This document shows, in pieces, positions 1 through 6,760 of a DNA stretch of 10,552 nucleotides. Source of the stretch: Trichomonas tenax (Eukaryota > Parabasalia > Trichomonadida > Trichomonadidae); NCBI GenBank assembly GCA_023091735.1, contig JALKBU010001478.1:1-10552 (forward strand). Direction: 5' to 3'. The notes beneath the pieces were generated by a model. It was not told where the DNA came from. It searched no databases and saw only the letters and a program-made list of their open reading frames with translations. Positions within the stretch are counted from its first letter, which is position 1, and every line of letters starts with the position of its first letter. Made by a program: the position numbers and the translations under genes.

Positions 1-285
1 AAGACCGAAGATCACGAACTCAAAGCAAGAAAGACTAAAAAGAATGAAAAAGATGTTGAAGGAGTAACGGAGGAAAAACCCGTTAAACCTAAACGTAAGT
101 GTACAGAAAAACAATTAGCAGCACTTGCTGCAGGAAGACAGAAGAATCCGAGGTGGATAAGTAAGCGTATGAGAGAAGCAGAGGAAAGGGCTAAAGCCCT
201 TGAGGGACGCAACCAACGGTTGCAACCCGAAGGGCAAAGTCCCGAAGCCAAAAAGAAAGAAGAGGAAGAAAAGAAATCCAAATAA
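1..285 (+). CDS. Lysine-rich small protein K1 (5' end outside window)
   Basis: The frame is open from base 1 and ends with TAA at 283-285, giving 94 visible residues; by comparison with K2 roughly 30 N-terminal residues are missing. The protein is very basic and charged, with a conserved core containing KPKRKCTEKQLAALAAGRQK and then NPRWISKRMREAEE, followed by a Lys/Glu-rich tail likely to form a single helix or coiled coil. Function is unknown. A role as a nucleic-acid-binding or virion core protein is inferred from charge and from its place beside the element terminus. It is oriented toward the terminus, like its three paralogues. Relative to K2 it has nine extra in-frame codons at about 207-233, made of the palindrome GCAACC-AAC-GGTTGC and CCC-GAA-GGG. 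The stop codon overlaps a TAAA, a form of the trichomonad poly(A) signal. Confidence 0.7.
   Translation, partial: KTEDHELKARKTKKNEKDVEGVTEEKPVKPKRKCTEKQLAALAAGRQKNPRWISKRMREAEERAKALEGRNQRLQPEGQSPEAKKKEEEEKKSK
188..243. repeat. Cluster of short palindromes inside K1
   Basis: Consecutive or overlapping perfect palindromes are GGGC-TAAA-GCCC (188-199), CCC-TTGA-GGG (197-206), GCAACC-AAC-GGTTGC (209-223) and CCC-GAA-GGG (226-234). The outer pair GGGAC (204-208) and GTCCC (239-243) brackets the last two. In K2 the same GGGAC and GTCCC arms are only AAA apart, so the inner palindromes look inserted into the loop. Confidence 0.75.
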
Positions 286-353
286 ATTTCTCTCATAACC
301 ACTAAAATTATTTTTCAAATTTCTGACTTCATAAATTCCTTTCGCTTTCTTTT

Positions 354-371
354 CTTAGTTAGTTAGTTAGT
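354..371. repeat. (TTAG)n microsatellite in terminal repeat
   Basis: CTTAGTTAGTTAGTTAGTC holds four TTAG units. Equivalent runs occur near 2107-2121 and 2215-2230, and as CTAA on the right side near 10076-10090 and 10184-10197. The unit echoes the AGTTAG at the element tip. Confidence 0.7.
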
Positions 372-480
372 CATAAATTATTTTCAAAACTGAATACATT
401 TTATAAAGTCAGGAATTCCAAAATAAAATTAACGTTAGTTTTGTAAGTAATTCAAAAATTTATTTTCTATATGGGGGGAC

Positions 481-1161
481 CTAACTTGTAAAACTAACTC
501 TGTCGTAAATATATTTAAATAGATGTTCGTGGAAGCCACGGCGCAGTCGTGGATTACGCAAACATCTAATTACTAACTCAGGAAGCTTTAAAGGAATTTC
601 AAAATTGATTTCAGAATTAGCAGATTTACCTCCACAATCTACAACCTGACCAGATCTGACAGTATTAACTCTCTTCCATACGTCCGCATGTCTTGTTTTA
701 CTGAACACATCAACCTTTTTAACAGTTTCAGTTGTTCCACAATTTGAAATCACATATGCTTCAAATATTGCATTATCAGTGGAATATACAGATCTACCAT
801 TAGCGAGAATTTGATAAGATCCTGCAAAATATACTGTATCATCACAACCTAGCCAAATTGCTGGATTGTTTGTGTTTGGAATAGCTGAAGCATCAACTTT
901 TGTAGCAAGTTTATAAGTTCCTTTATATGTAAATAGTAAATTAGTATTGTATAAATCAATCATATTTTCTCCCTTAGGACTAATATTAAATGTTGTATAA
1001 GAATTATCATTAATGTCTTTCGGTGATGCTGGATCTTTTGAGGGCACATAACGTCTATTAGTATCACCAACCTGAATCGCATTATCAATTATTTCAAAGT
1101 AACTTCTTATTTGATGATAGTGCTCAACTGGTGTGAATTCGTTTAGTTGTTCGTTCTCCAT
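481..1161 (-). CDS. Major-capsid-like protein, N-terminal part, truncated by M1
   Basis: 226 residues. The N-terminal half has the texture seen at the start of double-jelly-roll capsid proteins of Polintons and related viruses: a polar lead, then FNISPKGENMIDLYNTNLLF (the IDL-x-NT-x-L strand), and later VYFAGSYQILANGRSVYSTD followed by IFEAYVISNCG and a Lys pair. Homology is inferred from pattern only. Such capsid proteins usually run to several hundred residues; this frame leaves family-like sequence at FEIPLKLPEL, exactly where the M1 terminus starts at 578. The last 32 residues (an Arg/His-rich tail) and the TAG stop are encoded by the M1 terminal repeat. The start ATG is the first in frame and lies 25 bp after the stop of the 120-residue gene on the same strand. 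The 265-residue protein at 8032 has the same strand order and seems to be a distant paralogue. It may be a pseudogene. Confidence 0.55.
   Translation of the reverse strand: MENEQLNEFTPVEHYHQIRSYFEIIDNAIQVGDTNRRYVPSKDPASPKDINDNSYTTFNISPKGENMIDLYNTNLLFTYKGTYKLATKVDASAIPNTNNPAIWLGCDDTVYFAGSYQILANGRSVYSTDNAIFEAYVISNCGTTETVKKVDVFSKTRHADVWKRVNTVRSGQVVDCGGKSANSEINFEIPLKLPELVIRCLRNPRLRRGFHEHLFKYIYDRVSFTS
521..567. repeat. 47-nt terminal palindrome, copy of M1
   Basis: The outer arms AGATGTTCGT and ACGCAAACATCT pair imperfectly. An inner perfect stem CCACG/CGTGG surrounds a 7-nt loop. It lies 11 nt inside the terminus, as in the other copies. Here it is also read as codons of the truncated capsid-like gene. 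Confidence 0.75.
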
Positions 1162-1186
1162 TTTTATTAAAGATAAAGAATAATAT

Positions 1187-1549
1187 TTAATGTAAAACTC
1201 TTACTCTTCTTCTTAATGGAGTTCTCGACTGAGTAATAATTTTTTCTTTTTCTACTTGTTCAGAAATGTTAGAAACAAATTGCTTATTCTCTTCCGTTTC
1301 CTTTTGACGTTCAACCGGGTTTTTGTTCATATCATTTGATTCAGTGCTGCGTTCAAGAACTTCCAACATTTTCTCAAGGAGTTTTTTATTCGTCACTGAT
1401 TCATAAATGGTTACATTTTCTTTTTCTACTGGTTCAGTAACTTGCTCCTTACTTTCTTCATTAACTTCTACAGGTTTTGATTCAGTTGACGTATTAGTCA
1501 ATGGAACCCTTCTCTTACGAACTTGAATTTTACCGTTTTTATCAGTCAT
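1187..1549 (-). CDS. Small charged protein with basic termini (120 aa)
   Basis: Not recognised as a named family. The N terminus carries VRKRRVPLTN and the C terminus carries SRTPLRRRVRVLH, so both ends are arginine-rich and share an R-x-PL pattern. The middle (about residues 25-105) is hydrophilic, rich in Glu, Lys, Asn, Ser and Thr, and predicted largely disordered or coiled coil around KKLLEKMLEVLER. There is no membrane segment or signal peptide. It lies directly upstream of the capsid-like gene on the same strand with a 25-bp gap and is divergent from K2 (131 bp between starts). A scaffold-like or capsid-interior role is plausible from composition and position, but this is inference only. 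Confidence 0.6.
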   Translation of the reverse strand: MTDKNGKIQVRKRRVPLTNTSTESKPVEVNEESKEQVTEPVEKENVTIYESVTNKKLLEKMLEVLERSTESNDMNKNPVERQKETEENKQFVSNISEQVEKEKIITQSRTPLRRRVRVLH

Positions 1550-1680
1550 TACATAATATAATGGATGTTATATTCCTTTTGCATCATTAATGATTATTGA
1601 ATTTCTCTCTGATCTGCTTAAGCTCATGATTTAATTAGTATTAAAAAATAATATTTTAAATTTTTATCCAATATAAAACT
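1550..1680. promoter_or_regulatory. Divergent intergenic region between the 120-aa gene and K2
   Basis: This 131-bp AT-rich stretch must hold both promoters. On the minus strand it has ATCATTAATG about 45 nt before the 120-aa start and CCATTATA about 16 nt before it, resembling trichomonad Inr (TCAYT). Before K2 there is TCCAATATAAAAC. None is a clean Inr match, so the sites are uncertain. Confidence 0.35.
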
Positions 1681-2034
1681 ATGACAGACTTTGAAACTTT
1701 GAAATCGGCATTAAAGGAAGAAATATTAAAGGAGCTTAGCTCCAAGACCAAAGGTCACGAACTCAAAGCAACAACGAAAACAAGAAAGACGAAAAAGACT
1801 GAAAAAGATGATACAGGAGCAACCGAGGAAAAACCAGTTAAGCCTAAACGTAAGTGTACAGAAAAACAATTAGCAGCACTTGCTGCAGGAAGACAGAAGA
1901 ATCCGAGATGGATAAGTAAGCGTATGAGAGAAGCAGAGGAAGAAAAGAAGAAAGAAGAGGAACGGGCTAAAGCCCTTGAGGGACAAAGTCCCGAAGAAAA
2001 GAAGAAGCTTAAGGAAGAGAAGAAATCCAAATAA
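1681..2034 (+). CDS. Lysine-rich small protein K2 (complete copy)
   Basis: 117 residues from ATG to TAA, and the only copy complete in its presumed original form. Order: an amphipathic N-terminal helix (MTDFETLKSALKEEILKEL), a Lys/Thr-rich linker, the conserved core KPKRKCTEKQLAALAAGRQK with NPRWISKRMREAEE, and a Lys/Glu helix to the end. The single Cys in the core is kept in all four paralogues. Basic sequences of EKQLAALAAGR type occur in viral and Polinton-like proteins in my recollection, which I cannot verify here. Nucleic-acid binding is inferred. It is transcribed toward the M2 terminus and diverges from the 120-aa gene. Palindromes GGAGC-TTA-GCTCC (1731-1743), GACC-AAA-GGTC (1746-1756) and a triple cluster at 1964-1992 lie within the coding sequence. 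Confidence 0.8.
   Translation: MTDFETLKSALKEEILKELSSKTKGHELKATTKTRKTKKTEKDDTGATEEKPVKPKRKCTEKQLAALAAGRQKNPRWISKRMREAEEEKKKEEERAKALEGQSPEEKKKLKEEKKSK
1731..1756. repeat. Two short palindromes in K2, 5' part
   Basis: GGAGC-TTA-GCTCC (1731-1743) and GACC-AAA-GGTC (1746-1756) are perfect and 2 nt apart. K4 keeps both (10497-10509 and 10484-10494). They stand out as GC-rich in AT-rich surroundings. Confidence 0.75.
1964..1992. repeat. Three overlapping short palindromes in K2, 3' part
   Basis: GGGC-TAAA-GCCC (1964-1975), CCC-TTGA-GGG (1973-1982) and GGGAC-AAA-GTCCC (1980-1992) share arms, so each CCC or GGG serves two alternative hairpins. They encode the ALEGQSPE portion of the tail. K3 has GGGC-TTTA-GCCC and other variants, and K4 lacks this cluster. 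Confidence 0.75.
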
Positions 2035-2036
2035 AT

Positions 2037-2255
2037 TTTCTCTCATAACCACTAAAATTATTTTTCAAAATTTTCCTTACCCTCATTTCCTTTCGCTTTC
2101 TTTTCTTAGTTAGTTAGTCATAAATTATTTTTAAAACTGAATAGATTTCTCTCATAACCACTAAAATTATTTTTCAAATTTCTTACTTCATAAATTCCTT
2201 TCGCTTTCTTTTCTTAGTTAGTTAGTTAGTCATAAATTATTTTTAAAACTGAATA
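2037..2255 (+). repeat. 109-bp tandem duplication in M2 terminal repeat
   Basis: TTTCTCTCATAACCACTAAA occurs at 2037 and again at 2146. Each unit continues through CCTTTCGCTTTCTTTTCTTA, (TTAG)n and CATAAATTATTTTTAAAACT. M1 has a single unit; M5 has two with a period near 108 bp. Confidence 0.75.
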
Positions 2256-2427
2256 AATTTTATAAAGTCAGGAATTTCAAAATAAATTTTAACGTTAATT
2301 TTGTAAGTAATTCAAAAATTTATTTTCTATATGGGGGGAACCTAACTTGTAAAACTAACTCTATCGTAAATATTAGTATTAATAAATTATTGTTTTTATA
2401 ATTTGTGGTTTCAGTAATTACTTAAAA

Positions 2428-2474
2428 AGATGTTAGCAGTAGCCACGGCGTAGTCGTGGATAGTGCGAACATCT
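2428..2474. repeat. 47-nt terminal palindrome, copy of M2
   Basis: Outer arms AGATGTTAGCA and TGCGAACATCT with one mismatch; inner perfect stem CCACG/CGTGG around a 7-nt loop. It is 11 nt from the tip at 2485. Confidence 0.8.
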
Positions 2475-2558
2475 TATTACTAACTAAGATTTAACAAAAA
2501 GAATAAACATTATTGAAGATAGAATAAATCAAATCATTGGAGTTATAAATAGTAACCT

Positions 2559-3060
2559 CTAAAGAGTATCTGGATCAATTTTATTCCACTCTTCATCAAT
2601 ATTACCAAGTTTATTTACTCTATCACCCTCATCAATGATTTCAGCTTTATATTCTCCCTTGAAAAATTTAGTTGATTTACCATATTTTTAAAAAATGTTT
2701 TCTAATACCTAAAGTTTTCCAATTATTAAAACATATACTATAAATTTTATCTTTACATCTTTCATCATTTCCAATATATTTATATTTTATTTTAGTTTTA
2801 ACGTTTAAATATTCTTCAACATTTAATATATCATAGTCTTCATTTTTAAATATCATTTTAATATATTCAGGATTATAAATTCTTCTATTCATTCGTTTTC
2901 CACTTTTTGTTGGAACTTTACGGATTCAATATATAGAAACACTGTTTTCTTTTGTATTTTCAACTATTTTTATTTCATCCTCGTCACATTAATGAGGTCT
3001 TTCACCTTTATTCCATCTATGCCCCGTAATTGAAAATATATGGCTCTTTGAGCCTTAACC
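2559..3060 (-). pseudogene. Decayed gene, product unknown
   Basis: On the minus strand a continuous but broken frame runs from about 3060. It passes GHRWNKGERPH, a TAA stop (2989-2991), CDEDEIKIVENT, a TGA stop (2926-2928), and then a 71-codon open stretch (2892-2677) with YIGNDERCKDKIYSICFNNW. A frameshift in the T5/A6 homopolymer near 2681-2695 moves it to another frame that continues KYGKSTKFFKGEYKAEI and ends at TAG (2559-2561). Amino-acid texture is gene-like throughout, so a dead gene is more likely than chance. Family not recognised. It lies just outside the M2 tip, so it is either host DNA or another element into which M2 inserted. The short palindromes at its 5' end resemble those in the K genes, which favours a second element. 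Confidence 0.45.
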
Positions 3061-3096
3061 CGAAGGGTCGTTACCTTTATATATAAATAAGGTTAC
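3042..3096. repeat. Hairpin cluster at the start of the decayed gene
   Basis: GGCTC-TTT-GAGCC (3042-3054) and CCC-GAA-GGG (3059-3067) are perfect. GTTACCTT (3070-3077) with AAGGTTAC (3089-3096) forms an imperfect stem around an AT loop. They match the style of the short palindromes in the lysine-rich genes and resemble multi-hairpin elements. Confidence 0.6.
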
Positions 3097-4024
3097 TTTT
3101 GTTCAATATAACCTTTTTTCCTTTCCTTGAATAATTTTTTTCTTCCTTTTATTCCAAAAAACATGTGGGTTTTTCAAGCATGCACAAAGTGTTTCTGACA
3201 CAAAAACCAGCCTTGGTAATGCCACCCTTTTAGTGCTACCTTTTTAAGACCACTTTTTTCACGATGAATATATTAATCCTAATACTTCATAGGAGTTTAT
3301 TAGACCCAACATTCGGAATTTTTAAAATTTTTTAAATAATGAATTCGCAAACCACACACATTATCAATACCATATTAATCACTAAATTCAATAAATTTTC
3401 TAAAATTTTCATGTTAGGGTTTAATAAAAAATATATAATGTGAAAAAATCACACTTTACAAAATAATTTTATCAAATACAGCAAATGTATGCTCATAGAT
3501 CTAACAATCTAATTGGCGCGTTCAAATTTACAAACTTATGGAAATGTAAAATGAAATAATTTAGACTGTCGGAAATATTGACTTAAAACCTTCAAAATGA
3601 AGTCAAAAGTGGCTTTGCAAATTTTGCCAAATAACCCCCAGTATATATTACTAACATTTCAAAGTATAAATAGTCTTATGTATGTAATGAAACAATATTC
3701 TAACGCACGTTAGAAATGTAACTATACCGAGTAATAGCCAATAAATTGACAATTTTTTTGCAAATTTTATATAATTGAAATAGAACAGCTAAATAGAAGC
3801 CAACATGCTTAGCACATGCAGGATAACAAAAATCCGATAGTGGGTATCATAGAAGCGTTTTTTTAAAAATTGGCAATATTTAAAAACAAGCCCATGATTG
3901 CTGTAATACGGAGATTTGGTAGGATTTAAGCTGCTTCTGCTTTCGCTGTCACTAAAAATCCGTGTTAGTTGATAAAAATATGAAATCAAAGGTTTGCATT
4001 ATTTTGAGATTTTTCGAGATATGA
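3097..4024. other. AT-rich region without recognised features
   Basis: No convincing coding frame, RNA gene or element end was seen. A 66-codon minus-strand frame at 3789-3989 has no supporting features. The transition from element-like to host-like DNA probably lies near its left edge. Confidence 0.5.
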
Positions 4025-4510
4025 TTTGACAACGTAATATGCAATTGCTATAGCCAAGCTATCATGTATCAACTTGATTCTGTCGGTTTCGTTGTTTTGA
4101 CGGATTTTGATTTGAATCTCATGCTGGCCAACTTGAATCGACTCGGCTTAAGACTCTTATCATCTCCACAGGATGGAGTATCTGTGGTGCAAGTATGGTG
4201 AGCAGGCTTCAACGAGAAGCAAGAATCACCAAAAGTAACTTTGCAATGACGTTAAAATTTTGGCCCTCTCAAATCTTGCCGAAAAGTATTCAATTTTTTC
4301 GAGCTTCCGCAACTTGACGCAACATTGGCTCTCAATTTTGAGAGGATTTGTAAAGTTGTTGCGGAAACTACTCAAGTCCCTCTCACATATCACCTAAATT
4401 CGATGTGTAAGTCCGAAATAAAGTCTACTCGAGAATGATTTTGTCGATTATTTGGTGCACCTGTGACGAATCCAAAAACACTCTTTGTAATCATTCAATA
4501 TTTTGACAAA
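4025..4510 (+). pseudogene. Possible decayed gene upstream of the BspA-like gene
   Basis: One + frame reads gene-like sequence for about 160 codons interrupted by TGA (4199), TGA (4247), TAA (4253) and TGA (4436), ending at TAA (4511). Its first intact stretch is a 45-codon ATG frame (4064-4201) with MYQLDSVGFVVLTDFDLNLM. A later stretch reads FELPQLDATLALNFERICKV, and another FCRLFGAPVTNPKTLFVII. Composition is more balanced than random AT-rich DNA would give, and the stops share one frame. Family not recognised. It could be coincidence. Confidence 0.3.
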
Positions 4511-4511
4511 T

Positions 4512-4684
4512 AAATTCCAAATTCAGCCAATTTTGACAAAAAAGTGGCATTTTTATCAAAAGTGACATTATTTACACTTTTTAAATGTTGATGATTCAAA
4601 ATCATCTTTCTAGTTCTCTCAACAATGCGATTAACTGACGAACAGCAAAGTAACAAAATCTGAAATTTCTAGCTTCACCCCTAA
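4512..4684 (+). promoter_or_regulatory. Upstream region of the BspA-like gene
   Basis: AT-rich DNA with two related pieces, AAAAAAGTGGCATTTTTA and AAAAGTGACATTATTT. TTCACC at 4674-4679, about 8 nt before the start codon, is a near match to the trichomonad initiator core TCAYW, with C in the last position. A position within 20 nt of ATG is usual for T. vaginalis. Confidence 0.35.
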
Positions 4685-6760
4685 ATGTCATCAGAAACGC
4701 TCATTCTTGGTCAATGTCCATCTGGACAACATCGAAATGAAGCAATACTTTACCTTACTATTCGTAACTGTGAAAGCATCCACTCCAATGTTAAACAAAT
4801 ATACCCAAATTTAATAACTGTCGAAATTTCAGACACCGCCACCGAAATCTTGGCAAATGCTTTCTCTTATTGTTCTAGTTTAACAACTATCACTCTTCCA
4901 TCAACATTGACAAGTATTGGTGATGAAGCTTTCAGAGATTGTTCTAGCTTAACAACTATCACTCTTTCATCAGCATTGACAAGTATTGGTGAAGAAGTTT
5001 TCAGAGATTGTTCTAGTTTAACAACTATCACTCTTCCATCAACATTGACAAGTATTGGTAATTATGCTTTCTTTAGTTGTTCTAGTTTAACAACTATCAC
5101 TCTTCCATCAAAATTGACAAGTATTGGTTATGGATCTTTCAGAGATTGTTCTAGTTTAACAACTATCACTCTTCCATCAACATTGACAAGTATTAGTGAT
5201 GAAGCTTTCAGAGATTGTTCTAGTTTAACAACTATCACTCTTCCATCAACATTGACAAGTATTGGTGAAGAAGCTTTCAGAGATTGTTCTAGTTTAACAA
5301 CTATCACTCTTCCATCAACATTGACAAGTATTGGTTATGGATCTTTCAGAGATTGTTCTAGTTTAACAACTATCACTCTTCCATCAACATTGACAATTAT
5401 TGGTAATTCTGTTTTCAGAGATTGTTCTAATTTAACAACTATCACTTTTCCATCAACATTGATAAGTATTGGTAATTATGCTTTCTTTGGTTGTTCTAAC
5501 TTAACAAATATCACTCTTCCATCAACATTGACAAGTATTGGTGATGAAGCTTTCAGAGATTGTTCTAATTTAACAAATTTTACTTTTCCATCAACATTGA
5601 CAATTATTGGTAAAGAAGCTTTCAGAGATTGTTCTAGTTTAACAACCATCACTCTTCCATCAACATTGACAAGTATTGGTTATGGATCTTTCAGAGATTG
5701 TTCTAGTTTAACAACTATCACTTTTTTATCAACATTGACAAGTATTGGTGAAGAAGTTTTCTATAATTGTTCTAGTTTAACAACTATCACTCTTCCATCA
5801 ACATTGACAAGTATTGGTGAATATGTTTTCTTTCGTTGTTCTAATTTAACAACTATCACTTTTCCATCAACATTGACAAGTATTGGTAATTATGCTTTCT
5901 TTAGTTGTTCTAATTTAACAAATATTACTCTTCCATCAACATTGACAAATATTGGTGAAGAAGCTTTCAGAGATTGTTCTAGTTTAACAACTATCACTCT
6001 TCCATCAACATTGACAAGTATTAGTGATGAAGCTTTCAGAGATTGTTCTAGTTTAACAACTATCACTCTTCCATCAACATTGACAAGTATTAGTGATGAA
6101 GCTTTCAAAGATTGTTCTAGTTTAACAACTATCACTCTTCCATCAAAATTGACAAGTATTGGTACTGCTGCCTTCTCTGATTGTTCTAGTTTAACAACTA
6201 TCACTTTTTTATCAACATTGACAAGTATTGGTAGATATGTTTTCTATAATTGTTATAGTTTAACAACTATCACTCTTCCATCAACGTTGACAAGTATTGG
6301 TTATGGATCTTTCTATAATTGTTCTAGTTTAACAACTATCACTCTTCCATCAACATTGACAAGTATTGATAATTATGTTTTCAGAGATTGTTCTAGTTTA
6401 ACAAATATCACTTTTCCTTTAAATTTATCTTCTGTTGAATCACATTCCTTTGAAAACTGTCATAATATTAAGAATATTATTGCCGCAGATCCAACAACAA
6501 TCTACAATTACAAAGCTTTTGATAACATTGTTCCAAAAAATCAGAATGTTAGCGTTTATTATGATTTTTATAATCCTATTGATTCTAGTATTGAGACTGT
6601 TTCAAAATTTATCTCATGCGTTCATGTTCCTTTCGACTACAAGAAAGATCCAAACGCAAATATTTCATTTTGTTTCACTCTCCCTTCTAAAATTACATTC
6701 AATGTTCCACTGCATCAAATCAATTTGTTTAAATATTCATATCTCATCTCAATGAAATGA
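4685..6760 (+). CDS. BspA-like leucine-rich-repeat protein
   Basis: 691 residues. Residues 1-57 form a cap with ILYLTIRNCESI and LITVEISDTATEI. Residues 58 to about 609 are 24 repeats of 22-23 residues with the pattern AF-x2-CSSLTTITLPSTLTSIG, the LRR_5 / Treponema pallidum-type repeat of BspA-like proteins. A unique C-terminal region of about 80 residues follows. No N-terminal signal peptide or clear membrane helix is visible. BspA-like proteins are the largest gene family reported in T. vaginalis and are thought to act at the cell surface in adhesion or host interaction; Entamoeba and some bacteria also carry them. Role here is by family only. ATG at 4685 is the first in frame, with an Inr-like TTCACC just upstream. 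There is no intron. Repeats are nearly identical at DNA level, so copy number is likely unstable. Confidence 0.9.
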   Translation: MSSETLILGQCPSGQHRNEAILYLTIRNCESIHSNVKQIYPNLITVEISDTATEILANAFSYCSSLTTITLPSTLTSIGDEAFRDCSSLTTITLSSALTSIGEEVFRDCSSLTTITLPSTLTSIGNYAFFSCSSLTTITLPSKLTSIGYGSFRDCSSLTTITLPSTLTSISDEAFRDCSSLTTITLPSTLTSIGEEAFRDCSSLTTITLPSTLTSIGYGSFRDCSSLTTITLPSTLTIIGNSVFRDCSNLTTITFPSTLISIGNYAFFGCSNLTNITLPSTLTSIGDEAFRDCSNLTNFTFPSTLTIIGKEAFRDCSSLTTITLPSTLTSIGYGSFRDCSSLTTITFLSTLTSIGEEVFYNCSSLTTITLPSTLTSIGEYVFFRCSNLTTITFPSTLTSIGNYAFFSCSNLTNITLPSTLTNIGEEAFRDCSSLTTITLPSTLTSISDEAFRDCSSLTTITLPSTLTSISDEAFKDCSSLTTITLPSKLTSIGTAAFSDCSSLTTITFLSTLTSIGRYVFYNCYSLTTITLPSTLTSIGYGSFYNCSSLTTITLPSTLTSIDNYVFRDCSSLTNITFPLNLSSVESHSFENCHNIKNIIAADPTTIYNYKAFDNIVPKNQNVSVYYDFYNPIDSSIETVSKFISCVHVPFDYKKDPNANISFCFTLPSKITFNVPLHQINLFKYSYLISMK
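4856..6511 (+). repeat. 69-bp tandem repeat array coding for the LRRs
   Basis: There are 24 units of 69 bp (the last is 66) built around TTCTAGTTTAACAACTATCA and CTTCCATCAACATTGACAAG. Variation is concentrated in the three codons after the ATTGGT, giving a few recurring types (GATGAAGCT, GAAGAAGCT, TATGGATCT, AATTATGCT). Recurrence of the same type order suggests segment duplications. Confidence 0.9.

Larger units (their letters stand above)
1..578 (-). mobile_element. Maverick/Polinton-like element M1, terminal part
   Basis: This is the end of an element whose body lies left of the window. Read on the minus strand from 578 it starts AGTTAGTAAT, then has the 47-nt palindrome (521-567), the GGTCCCCCC block near 473, the TTACAAAACTAACGTT block and a CTAA microsatellite. 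The lysine-rich gene K1 follows and points at the terminus. Similarity to the other three copies ends exactly at base 578. Beyond it the sequence becomes the coding strand of a capsid-like gene, so M1 appears to have inserted into that gene. Known: Maverick/Polinton elements have long terminal inverted repeats, usually starting with AG, and 6-bp target duplications. Inferred: the family assignment, since no diagnostic enzyme gene is visible here. Confidence 0.6.
286..578 (-). repeat. Terminal repeat of M1
   Basis: About 293 bp shared with 2035-2485 (same orientation) and with 9793-10253 (inverted). In order from the terminus at 578: AGTTAGTAATT, the 47-nt palindrome, an AT-rich spacer, AGTTAGTTTTACAAGTTAGG, CCCCCCATATAG, TTACAAAACTAACGTT, CCTGACTTTATAAAAT, CAGTTTTGAAAATAATTTATG, (CTAA) repeats, and GAAAGCGAAAGGAA. 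The last 98 bases also code for the tail of the disrupted capsid-like gene. Confidence 0.75.
579..2485 (-). mobile_element. Maverick/Polinton-like element M2, truncated by M1
   Basis: The terminus is at 2485, read inward on the minus strand as AGTTAGTAATAAGATG. Then follow the terminal repeat, lysine-rich gene K2 facing the terminus, and two genes pointing inward: the 120-residue charged protein and the capsid-like fragment. The element is cut at 578/579 by the tip of M1. The remaining body may continue beyond the far side of M1, outside the window. M1 and M2 terminal repeats and K genes are nearly identical, suggesting recent activity of one subfamily. Confidence 0.55.
2035..2485 (-). repeat. 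Terminal repeat of M2
   Basis: Same block order as in M1, read on the minus strand from the tip at 2485. It differs by an extra segment next to the palindrome (about 2375-2427, containing TTTATAATTTGTGGTTTCAG) and by a tandem duplication nearer K2. The outside flank, AAGATT, is unrelated to the flanks of the other copies. Confidence 0.75.

Noticed and set aside
12..318. Minus-strand open frames opposite K1 (Ser/Phe-rich)
   Set aside because: They mirror the Lys/Glu codons of K1; the same shadows occur opposite K2, K3 and K4 only because those genes are A/G-rich.
354..371. TTAG repeats as telomeric DNA
   Set aside because: Only three or four units, at a fixed place within the element repeats, with unique sequence on both sides.
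1755..2052. Minus-strand frames opposite K2
   Set aside because: Antisense shadows of a conserved + strand gene, with no own start context.
3789..3989. 66-codon minus-strand frame
   Set aside because: No family features, neighbours or promoter; length is within chance for this composition.
5890..6204. 104-codon minus-strand repeat frame in the LRR array
   Set aside because: It is the antisense of the 69-bp repeat; any open antisense frame is repeated automatically.
6435..6755. 106-codon + frame overlapping the BspA C terminus
   Set aside because: Alternate-frame reading of AT-rich coding DNA, Ile/Leu-rich, inside a well supported gene.
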